Shown one piece after another: positions 35,885 through 44,828 of a stretch of DNA of 64,000 nucleotides (its first letter is position 1; each line of letters begins with the position of its first letter). Where the stretch lies: positions 48,677-112,676 of the forward strand of contig JBMSQB010000004.1 of NCBI GenBank assembly GCA_049423065.1. The letters run 5' to 3'. Below the pieces are notes generated by a model. That model made no database searches and had not been told where the DNA came from. It was given only the letters and a program-made list of their open reading frames with translations. A program made the translations under genes and the position numbers. This DNA comes from SYIM01 sp041182885 (lineage in GTDB: Bacteria > Pseudomonadota > Gammaproteobacteria > Burkholderiales > Burkholderiaceae_E).

Positions 35885-36831
35885 GCGCTTGCCTCGTCCA
35901 GGTGTTGCCGTGACCGATCGTCAAGCACCACCTGCAGGCTTGCGAACAGGTCGTGCAACTGGGCGGCGGAGGTGGCGCTTGCAATCGGTGCCGCCACCGC
36001 GTCGCGATCGCGCAACCAGGCCAGCGCCACCGCGGTCAGGCTGGTGTGGTGCTGGGCGGCGACGTTGTCGAGCGCGGCAAGGATGCGGAAGCCGCGGTCG
36101 TTGAGGTAAGTGGCAACCCGCCCGCCACGGGCGCGGCCCGAAGCATCTGCCGCCTCGCGGTATTTGCCGGTAAGAAATCCCGAGGCGAGAGCGTAATAGG
36201 GGATGACCGAGACCTGCTCGCGAACGCAGAGCGACTGGAGCGACGCCTCGAACGGCTGTCGCACCATCAGGTTGTATTCGGGCTGCAGCGTCTGAAACCG
36301 GGGCAGGCCAAGACGGTTGGCGGTGTCGAGCGCAAGTGCCAGCCGTTCGGCGCTGTAGTTGGAGGCACCGATCGCGCGGATCTTGCCGGCGCGGATCATG
36401 TCGGCATAGGCCCCGAGGGTTTCCTCGATTGGGGTGCTCGCGTCGTCGATGTGTGCCTGGTAAAGATCGATGCAGTCGATACCCAGTCGGCCTAGCGACT
36501 CATCGACCGAGCGCATCAGATGCCGCCTGGACAACCCCGAGCGGTCGCCGCCCAGGTCCATGCCGGCCTTGGTGGCGATCAGGACCCGGTTCCGTTTGCC
36601 GCTGCGCTTGAGCCAGCGGCCGATGATGGTCTCGGATTCGCCCCCGCGGTTGCCCGGCACCCAACTGGAGTACTTGTCGGCGGTATCGATCAGATTGCCG
36701 CCGCCCGCTACAAAGGCATCGAGCAGTTCGAACGATCGCGCTTCGTCCGCGGTCCAGCCAAATACGTTGCCGCCGAATGCAATCGGTACGGCCATCAGGC
36801 CGCTGCGGCCGAGTTCTCGGGTCGGGATCAT
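35881..36831 (-). CDS. Aldo/keto reductase
   Basis: The 316-residue TIM-barrel protein has the complete catalytic tetrad: D49, Y54 (DTADKYSSW), K88 (LIATKAG) and H127 (DLYQAH). The C-terminal NADPH contacts follow. It reduces aldehydes or ketones with NADPH; the GNRGGESETIIGRWLK segment is typical of the AKR11/AKR-general group. It is upstream of and coupled to the ICMT-like gene. The substrate is unknown. Confidence 0.92.
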   Translation of the reverse strand: MIPTRELGRSGLMAVPIAFGGNVFGWTADEARSFELLDAFVAGGGNLIDTADKYSSWVPGNRGGESETIIGRWLKRSGKRNRVLIATKAGMDLGGDRSGLSRRHLMRSVDESLGRLGIDCIDLYQAHIDDASTPIEETLGAYADMIRAGKIRAIGASNYSAERLALALDTANRLGLPRFQTLQPEYNLMVRQPFEASLQSLCVREQVSVIPYYALASGFLTGKYREAADASGRARGGRVATYLNDRGFRILAALDNVAAQHHTSLTAVALAWLRDRDAVAAPIASATSAAQLHDLFASLQVVLDDRSRQHLDEASA

Positions 36832-36879
36832 CGTAGGGGGCTCCGTGGGGCGCTGTATTCGATCAGAGGCTCGATCCGA

Positions 36880-37224
36880 TCACGAACCCGGACGATGGTC
36901 AACCTGGCCCGCTCCACACTCGCCCCGAAAGAAGGCCCACTGATCGCAGACCTGGCCGGCAGGCAGGCGGCACAGACCGCGCTCGCTGCCGTCGGCAGCA
37001 CGCTCGGTGAAGGCAACACCTCCCGCACGGATGCAGGCTACGGTAGCGGGGTTGGCCAGGCCCACCGGTTTTGCGGCGTGCTGCGGTGCGCGGTCGGCGG
37101 CGGGTGGGGCGGCGGGTGGTGCGGCGGCGCAACCGGTGAGAAGCGCGGCAAGCAGCGTGATCAGGCGCGTGGCACCGACCTTCGCCGGGGGCATGCGGGT
37201 TGGACAGGGCCTGATCCGGGCCAT
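36880..37224 (-). CDS. DUF333-domain putative lipoprotein
   Basis: The 114-residue protein has an N-terminal lipoprotein signal with lipobox LLTGC (cysteine near 32), a Pro/Ala linker, and a C-terminal DUF333 domain: ANPATVACIRAGG, GLCRLPAGQVCDQWAFFRGEC. DUF333 proteins are small envelope proteins, sometimes related to MliC-type or hemolysin annotation, without a proved role. The ATG at 37224 was chosen because AAGGAG lies six bases upstream. The gap from here to 37438 holds no other gene that I can support. Confidence 0.78.
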   Translation of the reverse strand: MARIRPCPTRMPPAKVGATRLITLLAALLTGCAAAPPAAPPAADRAPQHAAKPVGLANPATVACIRAGGVAFTERAADGSERGLCRLPAGQVCDQWAFFRGECGAGQVDHRPGS

Positions 37225-37438
37225 ATGACGCACTCCTTCCAATGCCTGATGTCTAGACAGACCTGCCTGAAATGCTGGCCCGGTTCGGTCCGGTGCGGCA
37301 AGCCCGGGGAAAGTCTACGGCAATGTCCCTGGAGCTGGCATCCGCCTGATGAAGCCCTACAATTCCGGGGCTGCACCGGCCGGCCAATCCGGCTGTGCCT
37401 GCAACCCGCTCTTGACGAGTCCGCTGGAGACCCCCGTT

Positions 37439-38404
37439 ATGAATTCACGCCGTTCCGCGATTGCCCTGCTCGCAGCCGGGGCCACGCTTCCACGTCTTGC
37501 GTTCGCGCAGTCCTCGCAGCAGGTGATGCGCCTGATCGTGCCCTTCACCCAAGGCACAGGGATGGACATGGTCGCCCGCACGATCGGCCCCGGCCTGGGC
37601 GAGAAGATGGGACGGCCTGCCATTGTGGAAAACCGTCCGGGGGCGTCGGGCAATATCGGCGCCGAACAGGTGGCCCAGGCCGCGCCAGACGGCAACACCA
37701 TTCTGGTGAGCGCCAATACGCTGGTGATGGCACGCACGCTTTATCCAAAGCTCAACTTCGATCCGCTTGCCGACTTCACGCCCATTGCGCTTGCTGCCTG
37801 GGGTCAGCTGCTGCTGGTGACGCATCCTCGCACGGGCTTCAAGACCGCAGCCGATCTGCTGGCCGCCGCGCGCGCGAAACCCGGCGCACTCAACTATGCG
37901 TCACCGGGCGCGGGCACACCGCACCATATGTCGATGGAGATGCTGAAGAGCGTCAACAAGGTCTTCATCACCCACATCGCGTACCGCGGTACCGCCCCCG
38001 CTGTACAGGACATGGTGGGCGGGCACGTCGACACCATGTTCATGCCTATCCATGTGGCGCTGCCGTTGATTCGCGCTGGGCGTCTGGTTGTTCTGGGCCT
38101 GGGCGGCACGTCGCGCCATCCGCTTCTGCCCGAGGTGCCAACACTCAAGGAGGCGGGCGCAGGCGATGTGAATGTCGCCATGTGGTACGGCTTCTTTGGA
38201 CCGAAGGGCATGGCCCCGGATCTGGTGGAGCGCCTGCACCGCGAAATCAACCAGTTGCTCGGAAGCGCCGAGGCGGCACGTGCGTTCGGCACGCAAGGCA
38301 TGGACGCAGCGCCCGTGAGTCTCCAGGAGTATCAGCAACTGGTCAGGACCGACTCCGAACGCTGGGCCAGTCTGATCCAGGCGCAACGCATCACTGCCGA
38401 CTGA
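37439..38404 (+). CDS. Bug/TctC-family solute-binding protein
   Basis: The 321-residue protein has a signal peptide with an RR pair (NSRRSAIALLAAG...LAFA), so Tat export is possible, and the Bug fold: LIVPFTQGTGMDMVAR, VENRPGASGNIGAEQVA and YASPGAGTPHH. These periplasmic proteins bind small carboxylates. No TctA/TctB permease genes are near, as is common for Bug proteins. A flavin monooxygenase gene follows after 10 bases, so the ligand may be an aromatic acid handled by that enzyme; this is inferred. Confidence 0.93.
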   Translation: MNSRRSAIALLAAGATLPRLAFAQSSQQVMRLIVPFTQGTGMDMVARTIGPGLGEKMGRPAIVENRPGASGNIGAEQVAQAAPDGNTILVSANTLVMARTLYPKLNFDPLADFTPIALAAWGQLLLVTHPRTGFKTAADLLAAARAKPGALNYASPGAGTPHHMSMEMLKSVNKVFITHIAYRGTAPAVQDMVGGHVDTMFMPIHVALPLIRAGRLVVLGLGGTSRHPLLPEVPTLKEAGAGDVNVAMWYGFFGPKGMAPDLVERLHREINQLLGSAEAARAFGTQGMDAAPVSLQEYQQLVRTDSERWASLIQAQRITAD

Positions 38405-38414
38405 AGAGCCCGAT

Positions 38415-39635
38415 ATGAACATTGCCATTGTGGGAGGGGGTATCGCCGGGCTCGCGTTCGCGCTGGGTCTGCATCGGCACGGACTGCGTGCAACCGTCTA
38501 CGACGCCGCGCCCGAGTTCCGCGAAGTGGGCGTGGGCATCACGCTGCTGCCCCATGCCTGCCGCGAGCTTGCCGCGCTGGGCGCGCTCGAGCGGCTCGAG
38601 CCGCTGGGCATCGAAAATCTTGAAAGCGTTTTCTTCAATCGCCATGGGCAGTTCATCTATCGCGAGCTGCGTGGACGCCATGCGGGGCATCCGTTTCCCG
38701 AGCTGGGCGTGCACCGCGCGCGACTGCATGCCACGCTTCTTGCGCTCGCGCGCGAGCGCTTGGGCCCAGAGGCGATCCGGACCGGCATGCGGTGTCGGGG
38801 CTATTCCCAGAACGCGTCCGCGATCACGCTGGAATTCGTGCGCGCCGACGGTGCGGCCGAGCGCGTGCAGGCCGACATTGCGGTGGCCTGTGACGGGGTC
38901 AACTCAGCGGTGCGTGCGCAGATGCACCCGGATGACAAGCTCTGCTTTGCCGGCATCAACACCTGGCGCGGCGTGAGCGTCTTTGATCCGATTCTCACCG
39001 GCCGCTCCTATCTGCGGATCGGCACCATCGCCACGGGCAAGATGGTCATCTACCCGATCGTTGGCAAATACGACGACCAGGGGCGGCAGCTCGTCAACTG
39101 GGTGGCCGAGATCCAGCGCGATGACGCGCCCATGAATGACTGGAACACCCGCGCTGATCTGGCCGATTTCATGCCCGTGTACGAGGACTGGCGGTTTGAC
39201 TGGCTCGATGTGCCTGCGCTGATACGGTCATCGATACAGATGCTGCAATACCCGATGGTCGATCGCGACCCGCTGCCGTTCTGGCGGGATGGCCGCGTCA
39301 CGCTGATGGGGGACGCTGCGCATCCCATGTATCCCCGGGGGTCGAATGGCTCGGCACAGTCGCTGATCGACGCGCGCACGCTGGCCGAGGCGCTTGCTGC
39401 CACGTCCGATCCGCTGAAGGCCTTCGATCAGTATGAGTCGGCGCGCCGCGAGGCGACGGGTCGGGTGGTTACCACCAACCGCAGCCAGCCGCCCGATTTC
39501 ATCATCATGAAGGCAGATGAACTGTCGGGCGGCAAGCCCTTCAAGCACATCGATGATCTGATCAGCCAGGAAGAGCTGCGGCAGATTGCGGCACGCTATG
39601 AGCAGGTCGCAGGTTTTGCCCGCCCGGGAGTGTGA
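38415..39635 (+). CDS. FAD-dependent monooxygenase, PhzS/salicylate hydroxylase-like
   Basis: The 406-residue protein starts with the FAD motif IAIVGGGIAGLAFALGLHRHGL, has the CDGVNSAVR motif (about 156-164) and the second FAD contact MGDAAHPMYPRGSNGSAQ (about 298-315). Class A monooxygenases hydroxylate aromatic acids with NAD(P)H and oxygen. The MYPRGSNG form is typical of the PhzS-like branch. The gene is co-directional with the Bug gene upstream and an exported protein downstream (stop and next start are three bases apart). The aromatic substrate is not known. Confidence 0.88.
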   Translation: MNIAIVGGGIAGLAFALGLHRHGLRATVYDAAPEFREVGVGITLLPHACRELAALGALERLEPLGIENLESVFFNRHGQFIYRELRGRHAGHPFPELGVHRARLHATLLALARERLGPEAIRTGMRCRGYSQNASAITLEFVRADGAAERVQADIAVACDGVNSAVRAQMHPDDKLCFAGINTWRGVSVFDPILTGRSYLRIGTIATGKMVIYPIVGKYDDQGRQLVNWVAEIQRDDAPMNDWNTRADLADFMPVYEDWRFDWLDVPALIRSSIQMLQYPMVDRDPLPFWRDGRVTLMGDAAHPMYPRGSNGSAQSLIDARTLAEALAATSDPLKAFDQYESARREATGRVVTTNRSQPPDFIIMKADELSGGKPFKHIDDLISQEELRQIAARYEQVAGFARPGV

Positions 39636-39638
39636 GTG

Positions 39639-40385
39639 ATGGACCGAATTGCTTTCCTTTCCGCACGGTGCTGCCCAGCAGTGCTGGCCGCGTTCGCCCT
39701 CGCCCTCGCAATGCCGGTACAGGCCTCCGATACCGAGGCCTGGGCGTTCAAATTCACGTCGGCGATCTATTCCGAGCGTGACACGCCGCTTGCCACCGAC
39801 CAGAACCTGCGAGGCAACCTTGGTGAGCACACCACCTGGATCGGCCACTACCAACGTGGCGGGCAGTTTTCGCAGACTCGCGCCGGCTATGAATACACTT
39901 TCAAGCTGCCCTTCGGGCAGGTCGTGCCGTCGCTCCAGGCGGCCACGCACGGGTTCGCCGGGGGCGCGGTGACCGCGCAGTTGGGATCAGACACGGCGTG
40001 GGCAATCGTTGGCTTTGGGCGCACCAACCTGAAGCCCTACTACAACCTCAGTTTTGATCCCAACGATTCGGTGGTGCTCGGCGCCGGGGTTCGTGTTCGC
40101 AAAAGCGGTGTGCTGTCGCTCTTCACCGTGGCGGACGACCGGCTGGGAACCGGACAGAAAGTCACGCATCTGGTGTGGCGAGACCGGTTCGCCAAGGATC
40201 AGCGCATCACGATCGATTTTGTGCACAAGACCGGGAGCCCGGAAGCGGGGCTGCCCGGCGCGCCGGGTAAAGGCCTCACCATCACCTATGACCACGGCAA
40301 CCTGTTCGCGCGGATCGGGCGCGAGCAGAAGGTGAACTTCACCACCAGTGATCAGACCCGGTTTGCGGCGGGCTTCCGGTTCTGA
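39639..40385 (+). CDS. Exported protein of unknown function, possibly outer-membrane
   Basis: The 248-residue protein has a Sec signal peptide (cleavage probably after PVQA, near 29). The mature part is rich in Gly, Thr and aromatic residues with an alternating pattern, and it ends in a phenylalanine (AAGFRF), a common feature of outer-membrane beta-barrels. No family is recognised. The ATG at 39639 is preceded by an in-frame GTG. It is co-transcribed with the monooxygenase gene, so it may help uptake of the same substrate; this is only an inference. Confidence 0.65.
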   Translation: MDRIAFLSARCCPAVLAAFALALAMPVQASDTEAWAFKFTSAIYSERDTPLATDQNLRGNLGEHTTWIGHYQRGGQFSQTRAGYEYTFKLPFGQVVPSLQAATHGFAGGAVTAQLGSDTAWAIVGFGRTNLKPYYNLSFDPNDSVVLGAGVRVRKSGVLSLFTVADDRLGTGQKVTHLVWRDRFAKDQRITIDFVHKTGSPEAGLPGAPGKGLTITYDHGNLFARIGREQKVNFTTSDQTRFAAGFRF

Positions 40386-40412
40386 CCGGCGCGGGTCGTC
40401 AGCGCTTGCAGC

Positions 40413-40808
40413 CTAACGTTTTTCAAGCGCTGTGATGCGGTAGCGCGTTCCTTCCGCAATCACGCGAAAACGCACCGTATCGCCGGGTGCGAGCGATTCG
40501 ATCAGCCGGTTGTCGGACACATGGAACACCATTGTCATGGGGGGCATGTCGAGGCTGCGTATGTCGCCATGGCGCAGCGTCACGCGGCCCTGTTCGCGGT
40601 CGAGGCGGCGAACTTCGCCGTCTACCCATTCAGATTCCTGCGCACCCGCGGCGGGCGCTTCTGCGCTGGTGCCGGCACTGGTGGCTGCGGAGGCTGCGGG
40701 CCTGGCATGGCCGTGGTGGCCGTGGCCCGTGTGCTGGGCGAGGGCGTTGCTGCCGGGCGGCAGGCCGGTTGCGAAGCCGAGCGCAACGATCATCAGGGAA
40801 ATTTTCAT
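40413..40808 (-). CDS. CusF-like periplasmic copper-binding protein
   Basis: The 131-residue protein has a signal peptide (cleavage near residue 24), a His-rich stretch (HTGHGHHGH), an Ala/Ser linker and a CusF domain: GEVRRLDREQGRVTLRHGDI followed by MPPMTMVFHV. CusF domains bind Cu(I) or Ag(I) through conserved His, two Met and an aromatic residue; the H and MPPMTM are present. It is the last gene of the copper operon, 31 bases after the multicopper oxidase. Confidence 0.9.
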   Translation of the reverse strand: MKISLMIVALGFATGLPPGSNALAQHTGHGHHGHARPAASAATSAGTSAEAPAAGAQESEWVDGEVRRLDREQGRVTLRHGDIRSLDMPPMTMVFHVSDNRLIESLAPGDTVRFRVIAEGTRYRITALEKR

Positions 40809-40839
40809 GGGGGGTCCTGATTGAAGTCGGGTGGGTGGG

Positions 40840-42234
40840 TCAATGCTGGTGGTTGCGCGCGCCGCCAGGTTTTTTCACCTGAACATCGACGCCGCCCGCG
40901 GCCGATGGCGCCGCCCCGGTGCGGTTGACCTGGGGAAGCTCGCCCTTGAACTCATAGGCCACCGTTCCGGGCGGATGGCTGAACCAGCCCGGGTCGCGAA
41001 AATCGCCCGCAGGCTGGTCGCGACGAACCTTCAGCACGCTGAACATTCCGCCCATGCCGAGGGCGCCAAACGGACCTTGACCGGCCATCATCGGAGCGGT
41101 GTTGTCGGGCAAGGCCATTTCCATCTCGGTCATGTCTTTCATGCCCCGCTCACCCATCACCATGTAGTCGGGAATCAACCGCATGATACGGCCCGCCACG
41201 CCGCGGTGATCGACGCCGATCATGGTGGGAACGCCGTGGCCCATCGCGTTCATGGTGTGATGGCTCTTGTGGCAGTGAAATGCCCAGTCGCCTTCTTCGT
41301 CCGCGATGAATTCCATCTGACGCATCTGGCCCACTGCGATGTCGACTGTGACTTCAGGTTGGCGCGCTGCGAGCGGCGCAGGGCCGCCGTCGGTGCCCGT
41401 CACCTCAAACTCGTGGCCGTGCAGATGGATGGGGTGGTTGGTCATGGTGAGATTGCCCACACGAAGCCGCACGCGCTCACCCAGGCGCGCCACCAGCGGA
41501 TCAATCCCCGGAAAAATTCGGCTGTTCCATGCCCACAGGTTGAAGTCGAGCATGGTCATCACGCGGGGCGTGTAGCTTCCCGGGTCGATGTCGTAGGCAC
41601 CCAGCAGAAAACAGTAATCGCGGTCGACCTCGGCAATCAGCGGGTGACGCTGCTTCGGATGCGTGACCCAGAACCCCATCATGCCCATTGCCATCTGAAC
41701 CATTTCGTCGGCATGCGGGTGATACATGAATGTGCCAGGGCGCCGGGCCTCGAATTCATACACGAAGGTCTTGCCGGGCGGAATGCCCGGCTGCGTGAGT
41801 CCGGTGACGCCGTCCATGCCGTTGGGCAGCCGTTGGCCATGCCAGTGAATGCTGGTGAATTCGCCCAGCCGGTTGGTCACGAAGATTCGCACCCGGTCGC
41901 CTTCAACCACCTCGATCGTGGGGCCCGGACTCTGGCCGTTGTAGCCCCACAGATGGGCCCGAAAGCCTGGCGCCATCTCGCGCACCACGGGCTCGGCAAC
42001 GAGATGAAACTCCTTGACGCCATTGCGCATTCGCCAGGGCAGGGTCCAGCCGTTCAGGGTGACCACCGGGCGATAGGGACGCCCGTTGGGCGGCGCCAGC
42101 GGTGGCTGGGTGGCGGCGCGACTCTGGATCACCGGCTCGGGGATCGCGGCAAGCGCCACGCGGCTGACGGCTGCGGCGCTGACGGCTGCACCGGCGATCG
42201 ATGCACCGCCTAAAAATTTTCGACGTGTGACCAT
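40840..42234 (-). CDS. Tat-exported multicopper oxidase
   Basis: The 464-residue protein starts with a twin-arginine signal (TRRKFLGGASIAGAA). It holds all four copper-ligand blocks: SIHWHGQ (about 130), YHPHADEM (about 172), HPIHLHGHEFEV (about 283) and FHCHKSHHTMNAMGHG (about 330). Three cupredoxin-like domains are inferred. Methionine-rich segments follow, as in CopA/CueO-type enzymes that oxidise Cu(I). It folds with copper in the cytoplasm or on export and acts in the periplasm. The ATG at 42234 begins the Tat signal. It lies between an outer-membrane factor gene and the CusF-like gene. Confidence 0.92.
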   Translation of the reverse strand: MVTRRKFLGGASIAGAAVSAAAVSRVALAAIPEPVIQSRAATQPPLAPPNGRPYRPVVTLNGWTLPWRMRNGVKEFHLVAEPVVREMAPGFRAHLWGYNGQSPGPTIEVVEGDRVRIFVTNRLGEFTSIHWHGQRLPNGMDGVTGLTQPGIPPGKTFVYEFEARRPGTFMYHPHADEMVQMAMGMMGFWVTHPKQRHPLIAEVDRDYCFLLGAYDIDPGSYTPRVMTMLDFNLWAWNSRIFPGIDPLVARLGERVRLRVGNLTMTNHPIHLHGHEFEVTGTDGGPAPLAARQPEVTVDIAVGQMRQMEFIADEEGDWAFHCHKSHHTMNAMGHGVPTMIGVDHRGVAGRIMRLIPDYMVMGERGMKDMTEMEMALPDNTAPMMAGQGPFGALGMGGMFSVLKVRRDQPAGDFRDPGWFSHPPGTVAYEFKGELPQVNRTGAAPSAAGGVDVQVKKPGGARNHQH

Positions 42235-42274
42235 GTTGAAGCTGTCCTTGTCAGGTTGCAGACCGGTTCCTGGG

Positions 42275-43711
42275 TCAGTGCGGATTGGCATGCGCGGGGG
42301 TGCTCTCGGGTCGGGTGAGAGCGGGCGCAACAGAGAGGGTCGCCGCCGGTTTGCCGATCAGCGCCATGTCCATGTCGGCCTGCGCGAGCCAAAAATCGCG
42401 CAGGGCATCGATCGCGGCATTCACGCTTGCGATCTGCGCGCGGGCGTCGGCCAGCAACTCGAACACGCCGATCAGCATGCCGTTGTAGCGCAGCAGGTTC
42501 TCCTCGGCGATCCGCTGCCGCAGCGGCACGATCTGCTCCCGGTGGTAGCGGGCCATCTCCCAGGTGCTCTGGCGGGTCGACCAGGCCTCGCGAACCTCCG
42601 AGCGGGCATTGATGGCAATCTCGGCCGCCCGATTGAGTGCCTGTCGATAGACGGCTTCGGCACGCGCGACTCGCGCATGACCGCTGTCAAAGACCGGCAA
42701 CTCGAGGCTGATCTCCCACCCGGTTTTAACCGGGGCTTCGTTGGAGCGCTCGCGCTCGGCGCCGATCTCGAGGACATTGATGAAGCGGGTGGCGCGCGTA
42801 AGCCCCAATGCGCTTGCCGTGCGCTCGGCGGCGAGCCGTGCGCCCTGCACATCGAGGCGCTGTGCGATGGCAAGCGACTCGAGCGCCGCGCGCTCGTCGA
42901 GCGCAGTGGGGAGGTCCGGCAGGCGCTCGGGCAGACGATAGGCGGTTTGTGTGCCCCAGAGCCCAAGCAGTCGCGTGAGTCGCTCGCGGCTTACCTTGTG
43001 CGCCTGCTCGGCGCGCGCCAGATTGAGCGTGGCATCGGCCTGAAACGACTGCTCGCGGGCATGCTGGAGCTTGTTGAAGTTGCCGGTTGCGGCCATCCGG
43101 CGTGCCAGCTCCGCGCTCACCGCCGCAGCCTCCATCACCTGCCGCGCATAACGAACCGACTCGGCCGAGGCAACCGCCAGCACCCAGGCCTTGCGAACCT
43201 CGGCCGCCTGGGTGATCGCACGAAGGGCGGTATCGGCCTGCAGTTGCGCAGTCCGCCTCGACTCGACCTCGGCCACGAGCGGCAACGCGAGCAGTCGCGC
43301 GAGATTGAAGTGGAGCCCAAGGCCGCTTTCGATCTCGGCGCCGCGCCGGGTACGGCCGATACTGATGCCGGGGTTGGGCAGGCTGAGCGCGCGCACCCGA
43401 TCGGCCTCGGCAATGCCGAGTTCATCAAAGGCGGCCTGCAGCCCGCGATGGTTGAGGAGCGCGAGTTGCACTGCATCGTCAGCCGAGAGCGGTCGCGTGA
43501 GCAAGTCGGCCACGCGCGCATCGATGAGGCGCCGGTGGGTCTCGTCACGTGCCCAGTGCAGATCCTTGTTCAGATGCTGACCAACGGTCTGACTGACCTG
43601 ATCAAAGCCGGCGTCAGGGCGGGGGGTGGCACAGCCGGCGAGGAGGGCGGCAGTCACCAGCGCCGCCGGAGCGAGCCGGGCGGTGCGGTCACGGGGATGG
43701 GAAGGGGGCAT
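42275..43711 (-). CDS. TolC/CusC-family outer-membrane efflux lipoprotein
   Basis: The 478-residue protein has a lipoprotein signal (ALLAGC, cysteine near 27), then two repeats of the outer-membrane factor fold with long helices, for example ADDAVQLALLNHRGLQAAFDELG (about 75-97) and SREELLR-like heptads. It would form the outer-membrane channel of a metal efflux pump (CusC/CzcC type). No RND pump or membrane-fusion gene lies next to it. The start has GGAG upstream. It is the third gene of the copper operon. Confidence 0.88.
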   Translation of the reverse strand: MPPSHPRDRTARLAPAALVTAALLAGCATPRPDAGFDQVSQTVGQHLNKDLHWARDETHRRLIDARVADLLTRPLSADDAVQLALLNHRGLQAAFDELGIAEADRVRALSLPNPGISIGRTRRGAEIESGLGLHFNLARLLALPLVAEVESRRTAQLQADTALRAITQAAEVRKAWVLAVASAESVRYARQVMEAAAVSAELARRMAATGNFNKLQHAREQSFQADATLNLARAEQAHKVSRERLTRLLGLWGTQTAYRLPERLPDLPTALDERAALESLAIAQRLDVQGARLAAERTASALGLTRATRFINVLEIGAERERSNEAPVKTGWEISLELPVFDSGHARVARAEAVYRQALNRAAEIAINARSEVREAWSTRQSTWEMARYHREQIVPLRQRIAEENLLRYNGMLIGVFELLADARAQIASVNAAIDALRDFWLAQADMDMALIGKPAATLSVAPALTRPESTPAHANPH

Positions 43712-43727
43712 GAGTGCGCTCCGCAGG

Positions 43728-44078
43728 TCAGTGATGGCCGTGGCCGGCTGCAGGCTTGGCCGGCGCCACCGCGGCGGGGGTACCGGTTGCTGCCGGCGGC
43801 GGGGATTCCGGCGGCTTTGCCTCGCGGGCGTAGGCGCGCCAGCCGCCGATGCGGTTCACCGTGTCGTTGGCCTCGCGCCAAGACCCCACGGGTGTCTCCG
43901 ATAACGAGGGCGCGGCGGTGAGCGCAGACGCATGGGTAAGCGGGAGTACGGGCGCCGCGGGATCAAGCGGATCCGGGCGGGCGGCCGCGACTGCTGGAAG
44001 CCATATCAACGCCGCCACCAGGCCGCGCAGGGCGGCGCTGCGACGAGCGGGAAACTGGCGTGGACGGATGGGTGTCAT
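43728..44078 (-). CDS. Hypothetical exported protein of the copper operon
   Basis: The 116-residue protein has a signal peptide (cleavage probably near residue 33), a core segment SWREANDTVNRIGGWRAYAREA, a Pro/Ala-rich region, and a His-rich end GHGHH that could hold copper. No named family is recognised. GAGGAG lies upstream of the start. It is 16 bases before the outer-membrane factor gene, which ties it to metal handling. The 155-base gap upstream (44079-44233) holds no gene that I can support. Confidence 0.65.
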   Translation of the reverse strand: MTPIRPRQFPARRSAALRGLVAALIWLPAVAAARPDPLDPAAPVLPLTHASALTAAPSLSETPVGSWREANDTVNRIGGWRAYAREAKPPESPPPAATGTPAAVAPAKPAAGHGHH

Positions 44079-44233
44079 CCCGTTCTCCTCGATGAGATTC
44101 AGCCGATAAACGCCAGCCCCGGCAGGACAGGCGGATCAGTGCGTGGCGCGTGTGACGCCTGGTTGGCAAGCGTGCAGGCGTGAAGTGCTTGCTGGGCGCC
44201 TGCCATCAGGCGGGTGGCGTCAGTGCGCGGGCT

Positions 44234-44695
44234 TCAGGCAGCCGCCAGGGATCGAGGAGGTCGTTCGAGCATGTGCGGGGAGACGCTCCGAAAACGCGCT
44301 TCCCTGTCGGGCGGGCTGCTGTTGGTACCCGCTGGCGGCAAGAGGGTGAGCGGTGCCGGGATCAGCAGCAGGCAGCATGATGCGCACGTGTTGCAGGAGG
44401 GGGGGAGATTCGAGCGGTCGGAGGAGTCGGCCGATGGCCATTCGCAGGCTGGGCAGGCGGGTGATGCGTGGTGCGCGCATGCGGTTTGGGTAGCGGCCGC
44501 CTCGATGGTGGGGACGTCAGGCAGGGCCTCCGCCGCGGGTTGCACGCCGTTGGCGTGCGCGTGCGCGTGCGTCGCTGCGTGCACCCCGTGCCTCTCAGTG
44601 TGAGGGCCATGCACGCGCGTCATGCCGGCCAGTGCCTGCAGCGGCAGGACCAGCATGAGGCACCAGCAGGCGAGGCGACGAACTGTGTTTCCCAT
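44234..44695 (-). CDS. Cys/His-rich exported protein, first gene of the copper operon (DUF2946-like)
   Basis: The 153-residue protein has a signal peptide (LACWCLMLVLPLQALAG), a His-rich segment (HAATHAHAHANG), a cysteine pattern CPAC...CNTCASCC, and the ending ERPPRSLA that recalls DUF2946 proteins, which are often encoded in copper clusters. Metal binding is likely from composition but not shown. The ATG at 44695 was chosen because the signal peptide follows it. The gene is divergent from the phthalate-type oxygenase gene. A TACACT on its strand (44719-44724) is a possible -10 element. Confidence 0.65.
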   Translation of the reverse strand: MGNTVRRLACWCLMLVLPLQALAGMTRVHGPHTERHGVHAATHAHAHANGVQPAAEALPDVPTIEAAATQTACAHHASPACPACEWPSADSSDRSNLPPSCNTCASCCLLLIPAPLTLLPPAGTNSSPPDREARFRSVSPHMLERPPRSLAAA

Positions 44696-44753
44696 CAGGG
44701 GCTCGGTGATTGACGCCCAGTGTAAGCCAACCCCACTGCGCCTGGAAAATGGC

Positions 44754-44782
44754 TTCGCAGGCGGCAGGGCGATCGGTATAAT
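44754..44782 (+). promoter_or_regulatory. Sigma-70 promoter of the Rieske oxygenase operon
   Basis: TTCGCA (44754-44759, 4 of 6) and a perfect TATAAT (44777-44782) are separated by the ideal 17 bases. Transcription would begin near 44789, just upstream of the MarR-type inverted repeat. Confidence 0.7.
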
Positions 44783-44796
44783 GCGCCGAAATTTCG

Positions 44797-44808
44797 TTAG
44801 ATGTCTAA
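44797..44808. promoter_or_regulatory. Inverted repeat TTAGATGTCTAA, probable MarR operator 1
   Basis: A perfect 5-bp inverted repeat with a two-base centre lies about 8-19 bases after the predicted transcription start. It matches 11 of 12 bases of the reverse complement of a second site at 49928-49939, before the divergent reductase operon that encodes a MarR protein. A palindrome CGAAATTTCG (44787-44796) abuts it. Confidence 0.65.
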
Positions 44809-44828
44809 TCATTCCGGGAGTCGCCAGC

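Noticed and set aside
36520..38418. A 632-codon plus-strand frame running across the aldo/keto reductase, DUF333 and Bug genes.
   Set aside because: It crosses three well-supported genes in other frames and its translation is low-complexity and Arg-rich.
42086..43921. A 611-codon plus-strand frame opposite the TolC-like gene.
   Set aside because: The minus-strand gene has a lipoprotein signal and outer-membrane factor features; the antisense frame has none.
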